Shown piece by piece: positions 33,676 to 43,700 of a stretch of DNA of 64,000 nucleotides. The notes beneath the pieces are model-generated. The model searched no databases. It worked only from the letters and a program-made list of their open reading frames with translations, and was not told the DNA's origin. Position numbers and translations under genes: made by a program. The stretch's first letter is position 1. Each line of letters starts with the position of its first letter. Source of the DNA: Gnetum montanum (lineage: Eukaryota > Streptophyta > Gnetopsida > Gnetales > Gnetaceae); contig MNCI01025115.1 in NCBI GenBank assembly GCA_015680685.1, positions 3,337 to 67,336 of the forward strand, given 5' to 3'.

Positions 33676-36206
33676 CCTAGCAATGGCATGTTGCAACAAA
33701 AAGAGAGGACTGACATGGAAATGAAAAATACCAACTTCTACTCTATCTAGGATGATGCTGAGAAAAGTGAAGAAGAAGTAGATGGCTCTACAAATGATTC
33801 TTAGCTTATATGCATAACACTTACAAATAAAAATTCACTGCATGTTACTAATGAATCAAGTAGTAAGTATGAAGAAAGGTATATTGTGAATTATGAGAAG
33901 AAATTCTCATTCTACATTATTTTCTTACGAAGGTAAAGAAATAAAAGAATAGAAAATTTTATGAAATTCACACCAAATTAGAAGAAGAAATATTAGACAT
34001 AAAGGCTAAGATTCAACAACTAAATCCTTTAAATGAAGAAAGCATAGGTTTTCAAGAAGAAAAGGTTCATGTAAAATAGCCTAAGAATGAAAAAGTCTCA
34101 CAGGAGGATACAATCTCTAGTTCAAGCATAATCAAGTTTGACAACATTATTCATGAAGTGAATAGTTTATTTGTCTATGAAAATTCTAGGAGTAGATAAA
34201 ACTCTAATTATCTCCATGTTGATCAAAATAGCATTGATGCTTGGTCTTGCCAAAAAGTTTCTAGTAAGGATATTTTGTGGGAAGTAGCAACTGGAAATGA
34301 TAATGAATGGAAAATTTGAAAATTTTTTAAAAATATGGATGATATAAAAGGTAATAAAAAGTTCTTTCATTATCAAGAACATGAACAAGCTTGGAAATCA
34401 TACAAAAGGGCTTATGAAAGAAAGTTAAAGGGTAAGGAGGTACTCTATGATAGAGAACCTTATCTCAAACTTCATTAGTCTTTGATATCTCAATTGCAAG
34501 TAAGGTAAGCTATTGTAAGTTTTTATTCCCTTGCTTGCTAAAAATTGTGTCAATTTTTAAATGCTTTACTTTTTATGAACATTTGACTGATCAAGAAATA
34601 CTAATTTGTTTTAATGGATGTTTACATTTTTTTAAAGACTATAGAAAATTAGCTCCAAGTTCTGAAAATGTTAAGATAAGCAGTTATGTAGAAGGAGATT
34701 TTTGGTATTAGTGGGATAGTGTTAGAATATTTGATTATGATATCTTTTATGAACATATGAGCATGATGTGATATTTTTAAATTATTCATTAAAAATCATA
34801 TTTTGGATTCTTAATGTATTGGTTTCAAGTAGCCTAAAACCCTTGCATGAAATTCATGGGCCAAAAGCTTCATGTTGAACTTTCATTATATGACTTGTGA
34901 TATGGCATTGTGCTTCTTTGTGAAGTCACAAAGGTCAATTTCTTTTGAAAGATTTTTTATGTATTAAGAATTTTAATTGGTACCTTTGATGAAATTCATG
35001 AATCTTCCAAGGAACATTTCAAGAGGAATAATCATGGAGCACAATTAATAAGAGACATTAGTCTCCACACTGGATCTTAATGTTTCTTTGCAAGGGTAGT
35101 ACTTTGATGATAAAATAACCATGATGATTACAAGTTGATTCAAAAAGGCCCAAAGGGAGCATTAGAATGAGAATGATATCTACACATATGCAGGGGGAGC
35201 CTGTACCTCATCACCATTATCATCCTATAGGCCATCAGTGTAGGGGGAGCCTTTTGAGACTTTTAGCAAAAGACACACAAGCAGCAAGACTTCACACTCC
35301 AATTGAGTAATAATTCATTTAAAAGTATGGTAAAGTATCCAAGGTAAAAGAATAAGTTAAATTTTGGTCAAGATATCTATTGGATATTTTACCTTATGAT
35401 GTATTTATTATTGCTGGTAATTAAATTTGACATGAATATATATAAAATTGTTGTATGGACATCTTGTTAAGAATCTGTTTGATTATTTTTGAGATATTTA
35501 GCATGATAAGTTGGGTTGCTTTCACCTTTCTTGTGAGTCTTTGATCTAATTCTTGAAGTCAGATAAGCATGTATTTACTCCTTTATTGTTATGCCTTGTT
35601 TTGTTGTTGAAGTTTCAAAGGTGTGGAATATTGGGTGATTATGAAATCATGAGATATTGGTTTATTTGTAACTAATGGGATTATTGGTTCAAAGGATAGA
35701 TTACAAGATTCTAAATTCTCAAACTTTGGACTTTAGCCTCTTGGTTTTCATTTCCCCTAAACTTTAATTATAAGTCTTGGCTTAATTATGTTTGGATTAT
35801 TTATGGCTCATTAATTTTACCTTTGTGGAGATATAAGGGGTAGTTTTTAATTAGTTTGTCATCATTAGCCCTATGCAATCAATGCTAAGCAATATGTACT
35901 TTTAATTGATTATTCTTCCTTGAACATATGTTTATATATATATTCTTAGATTACTCAAGTCCTCATGTGTTTATATATATATATATGTTTACAGTGATTA
36001 TGATGTAACATAAGTATGGTGATTGTGATTTATGGAATATAATGTTATGTGTGAATGTTAAATGACTTGGATGATTAAATGACTTAAAGGATGTGACTTA
36101 TGGAATATAGTGCCTACTAAACTAGTTTTATAAGCAATATTGAAAATATATGACTTGATGAATTCTGGGAACTATGAACCCATTTTCTTAAATTTTGGAC
36201 ATCACC
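33676..36206 (+). other. Noncoding interior of element E, right copy
   Basis: No pol domain found in 2.5 kb. Lys/Glu-rich pieces near 33700-34160 may be the gag tail. 35190-35260 has two AGGGGGAGCCT(G/T) purine boxes that resemble extra polypurine tracts. The TA-rich microsatellite is at about 35935-35990. Confidence 0.6.
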
Positions 36207-36220
36207 AAAAAGGGGGAGAT
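36207..36220 (+). other. Polypurine tract of element E, right copy
   Basis: AAAAAGGGGGAGAT directly before the 3' LTR start TGTTGACC at 36221. Confidence 0.85.
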
Positions 36221-37402
36221 TGTTGACCTTTTTGTATGTCAAAACCTCAAGGAAATGAGAACATAGTATGTTATGGAATGTGATGATTTTACAAGGCATG
36301 AATAAGAGCTCAAGAATTGACATCTACAAAGAAATGTCAATCTGGAGTCTACAAGGACCTAGGGGAGCATGGATGATTATGAAGACTGCAAGCTAGTCTA
36401 GTGATCAAGAGGAAGCCTCAAGAACCAAAGTTCAAAAGATGAGAAGATGTATCCAAGAAGTAGAAGACATTTTGGCTGAAGTGAAGTCCATTTAGAAAAT
36501 ATTTCTCCTAAATATAGGAGACATATCCTTTCAAAAGAAGACATCTTCATAGAGACGTCCCACTTTCCAAGGAGACTTCTCCCCAAAATTAAAGTCAATT
36601 TCAGAGAGATGTCTCAATCTTGAAGGAGACGTCTACACTAGCTATTAGATAGTCATTGCATGAATTCTAAGGTGATTTTAGAAACTCCAAGGCTATAAGA
36701 AGACTTTAATTTCTTCAGTATTGTATAAGTGTTGTGAATGAATTATCACTAGCAAAGCAATCATTGTATATTGTACTTGTGTACTTCATTAGTAAAATCA
36801 TTTTCTTGATTGATTGTACAATTATGCTTCAAAGTACAAGGACCTATAATTAAAGTTACATTATGTCCTTATGATTTTGTTTCTCTCTTGTAGCCCTACA
36901 AGGTTAATGTGCTTCTTACAAGAAGGCATCATCATTGAGCTTGTCAAGATCCTATGGGATTGTGTTTGTGCAATGTCAAAATACTTCAAAGTGGAGCTCA
37001 ATTTGTAAAGGTTGTAAAATCCTTAAAACAAAATTCTAAAGCTTGTTGGAACCTTGTAGGATTGAGTGGCTTTGTGGTGACGAAACACTCTAGAGTGGAG
37101 CTTAGAGCTTGTATAGAGTGTGCTATTAGTCAAACCACATTTTGAGCTTGTTGGGACCTTGCAACATTGAGAGATTTCACAACAGAAAAACTTAATGTAG
37201 TAGAGTTCAAATCTTGTAAAGGTTGTGGTGCCCTTCAAACCACATTTCAAAGAAACAAATTTCAAATGTGTTCAAGGATTCTACCCTTTGAGTGTGGATG
37301 CACCCAAGTTGGGAAACCATGTAAAATTGAGTTGATTTTTGTGGTTGTTTAATTTTGATTTGGGGAACTTTTTCATTCCTCATTCTAAGTTCTCAATCCT
37401 TA
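36221..37402 (+). repeat. 3' LTR of element E, right copy
   Basis: 1182 bases from TGTTGACC to TCCTTA. Three tandem units of 102-105 bases start at 36937, 37039 and 37144, each with AGCTTGT at the start and AAACCACATT or the like at the end. The worn TA end (instead of CA) agrees with the element's age. Confidence 0.87.
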
Positions 37403-38120
37403 GATTTTCTCAAAGCCCAAATCACTACAACTTCCACATTGAATTTTGATGGCAGGAAAATGGATGGTAGCATTGATTTTTCTATAAGAAAAAAGAAAGT
37501 TGTGAAAATTTTAAAAAGTTTTGATGTCAATTTAAGATCTTAGAGTTGAAAAAAATGTTGTCACAATGGAAATAGGGATAGGATGCAGAACTCGGATAGA
37601 GGCCCTCCTTCTAGCACTAGAAAATTGTAGCAAATGGAGAATTTGTTTGTTCAAAACCTTAACCCTAGATCCCAAGGACCTCCAAAAATAAGATCTGAGG
37701 TACCTTAGATGGTCTTGCTGATTACCCATGGACATAGAAAGTGTAAAAGGGGTAATAAAAATAAAATGTGATGTAGATCTAGTTCAAAATGTATGCACAT
37801 AATAACAAAAAATTATATTGATTTGCACAACAAACAAAACTTTAAAATTTATTGCAATAAAATATTGGAAATAAAGAAGAGTTTAGAATGTGCACAATTG
37901 GCACATGGGATGAAAAAGATGCACTTTAATGGGATTGTAAGTTTATTGAAGTTGGTAGCCTTAGATGCCATAGTCAACTTCACAACCTAGATGCTCCACA
38001 ACTTCCAAAACTGTAACACTTTACTAATCCCTTCACTAGATCTGCAATGTTGATGGTACAAGGAGGTAAGATATGTGGGGTTTGGGGCCATAGGGAAGAG
38101 CCATGTTAGGAGTCTTAATG
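37403..38120 (-). mobile_element. Leader, primer-site-like sequence and LTR end of element D, right copy
   Basis: Mirrors 220-936. The primer-site-like sequence is at 37601-37619 on the minus strand, with TAG at its start instead of TGG. The proposed LTR runs outward from about 37622. Confidence 0.45.
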
Positions 38121-38985
38121 CGTAGTTTGCTCAATGTTGCCTCATAATCTCACACAATCTCAAGCATTGAATAATGGCCAAAATGGTTGTAGGTTCCACA
38201 TTGGAAAATCTCCAAAAGCCTTATGTCAGCGCTAAATTTTCAAAGCTCTTGAATGTTAAAAAGAGGAACCTTTTCATGGTGTACAAGTTTGATTTATATA
38301 GGTTTCATGGTCATAATTTTTACTACAAATTTCTATCCTAATTGTTGATAGATTTCTATCACATGTACGTGTGGTAAGTATCCAAATCCAACATGGTTTC
38401 CATGTATGGTAAGCTTTGATACCCCCAAGGTATTAAAACCATTCTAGTTACTAAAAATAGTAAACAATAATTTTACCCACGCTGGCCTTCTAGGAGAAAT
38501 GCTAGGGATATGACACCCATGCTTGGATTGCTATGGCTACACTAGAGCTATTGGACCAATGCTAAGCATGGTAAACTCCAATCGCAACACTAGGATCACA
38601 TGAGCCATGTTGAGGCTACAAGAGCCACATTGAGGCTTTAGGAGTTATACCCTCCAATGTTGGGCACAAGTAATGTTATACCCCCTAATGCTGGGCATGG
38701 GTGCTTCCAACATAGCAAAGGTTAAAACCCCCATAAAACCCATGATAATGACAATTTAATTAGTCCAAAATTCATTTTAACACACCCCTCCCCCAAGCCC
38801 AAATATGGACATAATATGATCTTTTTTAGCTAGGAATTGAGGCTTTGACCATTTCTGAGACATTTTTTCAACCCCAAAAGTTAAAGTATTTGAAATTGCA
38901 TCTCATGGATTATAATTTTCACATTTTACAATGAAATTTTTGCCTCAAGTTTTATGGGGTGAAGGTTATAATGCCACAAGGTTAC
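38121..38985 (-). other. Flank outside the right arm, probable LTR promoter part
   Basis: No gene. A TATA box (CCTATATAAATC on the minus strand) lies at 38291-38302, about 680 bases from the proposed LTR end of element D. 38560-38720 has short repeats: GAGCCATGTTGAGGCTACAA, then GAGCCACATTGAGGCTT, and two GTTATACCC(T/C)CC(A/T)A units. This sequence is absent from the left flank. Confidence 0.45.
38291..38302 (-). promoter_or_regulatory. TATA box of probable LTR promoter
   Basis: CCTATATAAATC on the minus strand, pointing into the D leader. Fit to an LTR promoter is inferred from its distance to the primer-site-like sequence. Confidence 0.45.
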
Positions 38986-40967
38986 AACATGTGTTTTCTT
39001 GGTGGTGTTCTAGCTATGAACAAGCTTTGCTAGGTAAATAGGCTAGTTGTAAGGTCTATTGATAGTTACCTAAAGGATAAGGTAATCATTTGGGAATTTG
39101 CTTCTTAATGAATCTTGGATTTAGTGCATATGCCTCTATTTCTTGCAAGTCTGTGCACACAATACATCCTTTCTCATCATCTGAGCTTGTATTTGAATAT
39201 TCTACCACTACAGCTCTTTGTGCTTTCCATCTAAAATCTCTTTTCTTATTTTTCTCTTTACCTTTGCTAAAGGCCTACTTAGTTCTATCCTCCATAATTT
39301 TCTAATTTGTTACAAACCTTTCATCCACCAAATCCCACATCTTTTCTACTTTCTTTGCTATATCTATAATAGATTTTTGAATAGGTAGTTTCTTTTTTGT
39401 ATTACTTCATCTAAGGTTTTCTCCTCTTGCTAATCACATACTCATACATCTCTCTTCCTAATATATGGATTTCTATTATGCTCTTCAGCTAATTCTCTCT
39501 TCCTCATCTCTTCTTCTTCCTTTTCCACTTGATTGATAAGTCTCTAGATGCGATGGGCCACCATTTCAGATAACCTTCCCTAGGCATAAATCCCAAAGGT
39601 TTTCCTAGTTTTGTTTCATAACCCATTAATAATGTGTCTAAGCTACTCACTTTGGGAAAATCTATGGTGTAGGCACCTATGCAGAAGTGAATAGTATATG
39701 TTCATCACTACATCAAAGGATTCATGGGTCCCTTGCTTCCAACCCTAGATCTATTTCCTAAGATTGGACACCTAGGAGTAGGTTTAATATTTATCATTAA
39801 AAAGTTCAAGCATGGTACTCCATCTTTTGATTGATTCTAGTTCCAAGGACCTATACTAACTTTTTGCCTCTTTGGTAAGTATCCAAGAAAACAATTTAAT
39901 TTTTTGCTAGTTACTTTCTATGTTTTGTAGGGTACAAGCATCATGGAATGCTTGAAGGTGGTGTTGTGGATCTACATGGTATCTATCCTCAAGTTTGGGC
40001 ATGTTGTTCATGTCTAGTCACTTAATATGGTTGTTCCTTATGTGCCTAGTTTGGATGTAAACAACTTTAATTATATTTATCATGTTTCTAGTTGCCAATA
40101 GGAGTTCTTCATGCTCATAGGATTCATATGCTCTATTGTAGTGGTGCCTCCTTTCGTACTCATACCTCTTTCTCTTTTCATGTCTATTCTTGTTTCTTTG
40201 TGGCTCATGCTTGTCATCTTCTTCATCAAAGTGTCTTAAGTGATAGTCATGTTGATCATGAGTCTAACATCTTCCCCTATCATGCTCTCTATATGTGTTT
40301 CCTTAGATCAAAGTCCAACATCGATTGTGAGGATGATGAAGCAATGAAAGAATGGTGTTGACTAGTTCTCCTTTTGTGACTCTAGTATTCTTCCCTTTGT
40401 AATCCAAAAAAAGCTCTTAGTCTTGAGTTCTTCTTTTACTTAGAGCATATTTCTTCTCTTCTAAGTGTCTCTACTAAGGCTAAATGTAATTGCACCTTGA
40501 CAGCTTCTTCTAAGAGAATGATAGGCATCTAAGAATGAACTTCATGATCCTGGTGGATTTTTCTACTACAAATGCATCACCATCAAGTTCTTCTAGAACA
40601 ATAGGAGAGTTGATCTACTTTCCCTTGTTGTGCACATGTTTAGTATTCATAGCAGCATCTCTATGCACTTGTACCTCTATGAGTTTGTAGTGTCTTGTCA
40701 TATGTTTGGTCAAATGATTTGTTTCTTACACTTGGCTCAAATTCATTCCATTTAAAGCTATTTGAAGTATTTGGATGCTAAATGCTTTGGAGGCAAAAAA
40801 AAAATTGCCTTGTAGGTATCTCCACCTTAATTTTCCATCTTGGTGAAAGATGAATGTGAAATCAAGATAGTAGGCATCATTATAGACGTATGATATTCTT
40901 GTTTGCATTGGCATACTCTAGTCTTCATCATCATTTGTTCTATCATTGCTCCTTTTCACCTCTTTGG
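38986..40967 (-). pseudogene. Athila-like gag relic (element C)
   Basis: Follows the gag of element B in order on the minus strand. Near 40800-40914 it has MPMQTRISYVYNDAYY, then DFTFIFHQDGK (B: MPQQFRMVYGHSNEY, then FTFILHQDE). Near 39900-39980 it has the ..QAFHD..TLQNI part. Near 39550-39600 it has the LGYAQGRL-like part, and near 39100-39190 a C..C.D part followed by YALNPRF (B: CEICQYDH, YALNPR). Many stops. It is cut at 40967 by the insertion of element A, and a further 80 bases of its leader seem to resume at 47467-47547. Confidence 0.75.
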
Positions 40968-40972
40968 CAAGT
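40968..40972 (+). repeat. Target-site duplication of element A, left
   Basis: CAAGT directly before the LTR start at 40973; the same CAAGT follows the other LTR at 47462-47466. Confidence 0.85.
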
Positions 40973-41393
40973 TGATGAATGACCAATTGGCTAAGATATC
41001 TTACATGCTATGTTGTAGATGCTATATCGCATCTATGTTGTAGCATCCTTGTCAGTGTATCTCAATTGGTTGCTACATCACATCTACAATGTCATAGATG
41101 CAATGTCACATCTATTTGATAAAGTCAATTTTTATCCATCAATGATATCATATCTACAATGTCATTTATTCGATATCTTACCACATTCTACATCATCATA
41201 GATACAATATTGTAAGATATGTATATCCCATAAATACAACATTTGCATGTACAAATCTGCATAAGTTTCATTCCATCCTTAAGTAAATTCTTGTAATTTT
41301 GTTTCATAGTTTTAGTGATAGAGTGAATGCCTACATTGTGGTGTTAAGTAATTATATGAAATCTATATTTGAGTGAAGTGTACTTGGGCACAG
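40973..41393 (+). repeat. Truncated 5' LTR of element A
   Basis: Starts TGATGAATGACC. It matches the first ~420 bases of 46453-47461, including the CATAAATACAACA TATA region (41229) and GTTTTAGTGATAGAGTGAATGCCT, then stops matching at about 41393. Confidence 0.85.
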
Positions 41394-41402
41394 TTCCTAT
41401 CC

Positions 41403-43700
41403 CAATTCACCATCTTCCTCTTCCTCTTCCATGTCTAGTTCTAATGAAGATGAACATAACTATAGAAATAGGGATCAAGATGAGAATAGAAATCAAAATA
41501 GATGAGATCATCAAAGTGATCATAGAATAGATCATCATAATCAAATAAATAGAAATAGAAATTATCACCACGACATGTCTGATGATGATGGACCCATATT
41601 GGTTATTAGGAGGTAGTTAAGATACCTCATGGGCATCAAAGGAAAAGTTGCATTAAAAGGCTTGATATGAATAACATTTCTAAATTTGTGAGAGGCTATA
41701 ACTCTAATCCACAACATTACTTACAAGCCTTCCATGATTCTTGCACCTTGCAAAACATCAAGAGCGAGTGGCAAAAGTTTAAGCTCTTTCCTAGGACACT
41801 AGTTGACAAAGATAAACATTTGTGTAGATCATTGAAACTAGATTCAATCCATTAATGGTTCACAATGTGGAACTCTTCAATAAGAAATACCAAACTCATA
41901 CGAGAGTGTCCAACCTAAAAAAACAAATCCAAGGATAAAGGCAAGAAAAAAATATATCCTTAGATGTGGCCTTCGATGGATACTATTGGCTACTACATAG
42001 ATGTCCAAGCCATGATTTCTCTCAAAAAGAGAAGCTTTTTCACATTATAAATGGGCTTCATAAAAAAATAAGGAGACCCTTGAGATTTATACCCAAGGTC
42101 AATTATCCAAATTAAAAGTCCATCAAATACAAAGGCTGGTTGATTAGGTGGCAAAAGAAGAAGGAGAGTTATGTAAACAAGAGAATGTAGAGGAATATAA
42201 CTAGAATCCAAATCTTCAAAAGAAGGGGGTCCATATCTATGATGGGGAAAAATAGGTAGCTCTTGATGAATTTATTTCACAATAAACTTTTCCAATACAA
42301 AAGTCTATCACTAAACTTGAAGCAAGGAAAGATAAGATGTGGGAGTCAATAAATGACAAAGTTACGACCTAAGTGAAAATCATAGAGGATAGGGTAGCAC
42401 AAAAGGAATCAACTAATCAAAGCAAGAAGAGGAAAATGAAAAAAGCAATAGGTAAGAACACTTATTGACAAAAAATGAAAATAGTTGTAGGAGAAGAGAC
42501 TATAGACTCAACAATAGAAGAGGATGATGGATGTGACATCTACCAATATGACCATCCAAAGGGCTATTACCTAGTTGTGTTACATCTACAAGAGTTTGGG
42601 GCTTTTTCTTTGAATCCCAAGTTCATGCAAAATCAAATGCCTAAGAAATTACCTTAATTACAAGGTAATTATAGATAGTCATACAACTAACCATACTATT
42701 CTAGCGGGCCTTCTTATTAACCTCAAAAGTACTATCACTTAGAGTGGCAAAACCCACAATTGTGGGGGATGCTATCAACAAACCAATAATTCCCTTATTA
42801 CTAGTGAGACCCATATGACTATTATTTTCAAAAACCTATTTCTCCAAATGGTTCTACTTCCTTTACATCAAATCACTACTATCACTCTCTCAAATATCAT
42901 CAACCTGTAGCATCTCCAATGGGATCATCATCTAAAACCTCTTATCCTCCATGACATCCTCAATATTCTCATACTTCCTATTATCATATGTTGCCACCAA
43001 TAACACAAGAAGGATTGGCACCATAACATCAACAGAAGAATGCCACTTGTGCTACAAACATACATGTAAATGATAACACTAGTATATCTCAAACACAATC
43101 TCCAAAATGTCCTTTCTTTAGGACAATTTTCATGCATGAGCACAAAACTCGTAGACCTATTAGCTCATCAAAACTAGCACAAGGCCAACTAGGTGCAACA
43201 CCGTTCCTCACCAAAATAATGTCTTCCAATCCTGCACAAGGGCCAACACCCATTACCAATTCAATGCAAAACATAATAAATGAACCTATGACTATGGAGA
43301 GATAGGAAATTCCATGCATTACTACTAAAAAAGAAGGGTGTAGTTGTGGGCTGACCTTCCAAAATGTTAACATAGTCATTATACCAATCCACAAAAAATG
43401 TAAAAAACAAGTGTATGCATAAGAGAGAGCAAAGGCCACTAAACCAAAAGACATACAATGGCCAACAAATGAGAACTTTCAATTGTCTAAAAGGTGCATA
43501 GAACAATCTAAACCACTTGTTAATTCTCATTTTAAGAAAATGACCCCAACTAAGAACTTACAAATGGAAATACTAAACCATAATCATACACCAAGAGAAA
43601 GAGGAACTAAGGACTTAGATGAGAAAAATTCAATTGTTATAATAATTATATGGGATGATAATGGAAAAAATAAGTCACTAAGGATGGTAAGTATGAAACC
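41403..43700 (+). pseudogene. Athila-like gag and gag-protease linker of element A
   Basis: 41667-41855 is open and gives FVRGYNSNPQHYLQAF, then HDSCTLQNIKSEWQKFKLF and PRTLVDKD, the gag core shared with elements B and C. An RNR/NRN-rich charged tract precedes it (41460-41580). 42475-42657 gives an acidic stretch, then DIYQYDHPKGYY, where element B has CEICQYDHPKGCC, so three zinc-ligand cysteines became Tyr (TGT to TAT). 43100-43700 is Lys/Thr/Asn-rich linker. No protease motif follows. Confidence 0.78.

Larger units (their letters stand above)
31630..37402 (+). mobile_element. Copia-type gag-only LTR retrotransposon E, right copy
   Basis: 5.77 kb on the plus strand: 5' LTR 31630-32720, primer site 32723-32740, gag 32775-33515, zinc knuckle 33634-33675, polypurine tract 36207-36220 and 3' LTR 36221-37402. 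The bases before (AATTT) and after (GATTT) agree in four of five positions, as for a worn 5-base target duplication. There is no pol. It is the mirror of 937-6714. Confidence 0.9.
28192..38120 (-). repeat. Right arm of ~10-kb inverted duplication
   Basis: Reverse-complement partner of 220-10195, with the same order of parts read backward: palindrome cluster, D protease, D gag, element E, D leader, primer-site-like sequence and LTR end. Differences are mostly single bases plus small indels, one of about 40 bases near the inner end. The inner end lies in a palindrome joined to a Tat-like RNase H. The outer end is near 38120, after which the flanks differ. Confidence 0.93.

Noticed and set aside
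35190-35260. AGGGGGAGCCT boxes as a second polypurine tract marking another LTR edge
   Set aside because: No LTR start follows either box, and the true tract at 36207-36220 is directly beside the 3' LTR.
220-38120. Giant terminal-inverted-repeat DNA transposon (arms as its ends)
   Set aside because: The arm edges lie inside an LTR and inside a palindrome, no target duplication was seen at 220/38120, and the loop has no transposase. A segmental inverted duplication fits better.
220-38120. Plastid-type inverted repeat
   Set aside because: No plastid genes, rRNA or tRNA are present; the content is nuclear LTR retrotransposons and the arms are not identical.
43261-43530. Minus-strand membrane-like reading in element A
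   Set aside because: Antisense to the Lys/Thr-rich gag-protease linker; hydrophobicity is a strand artefact.
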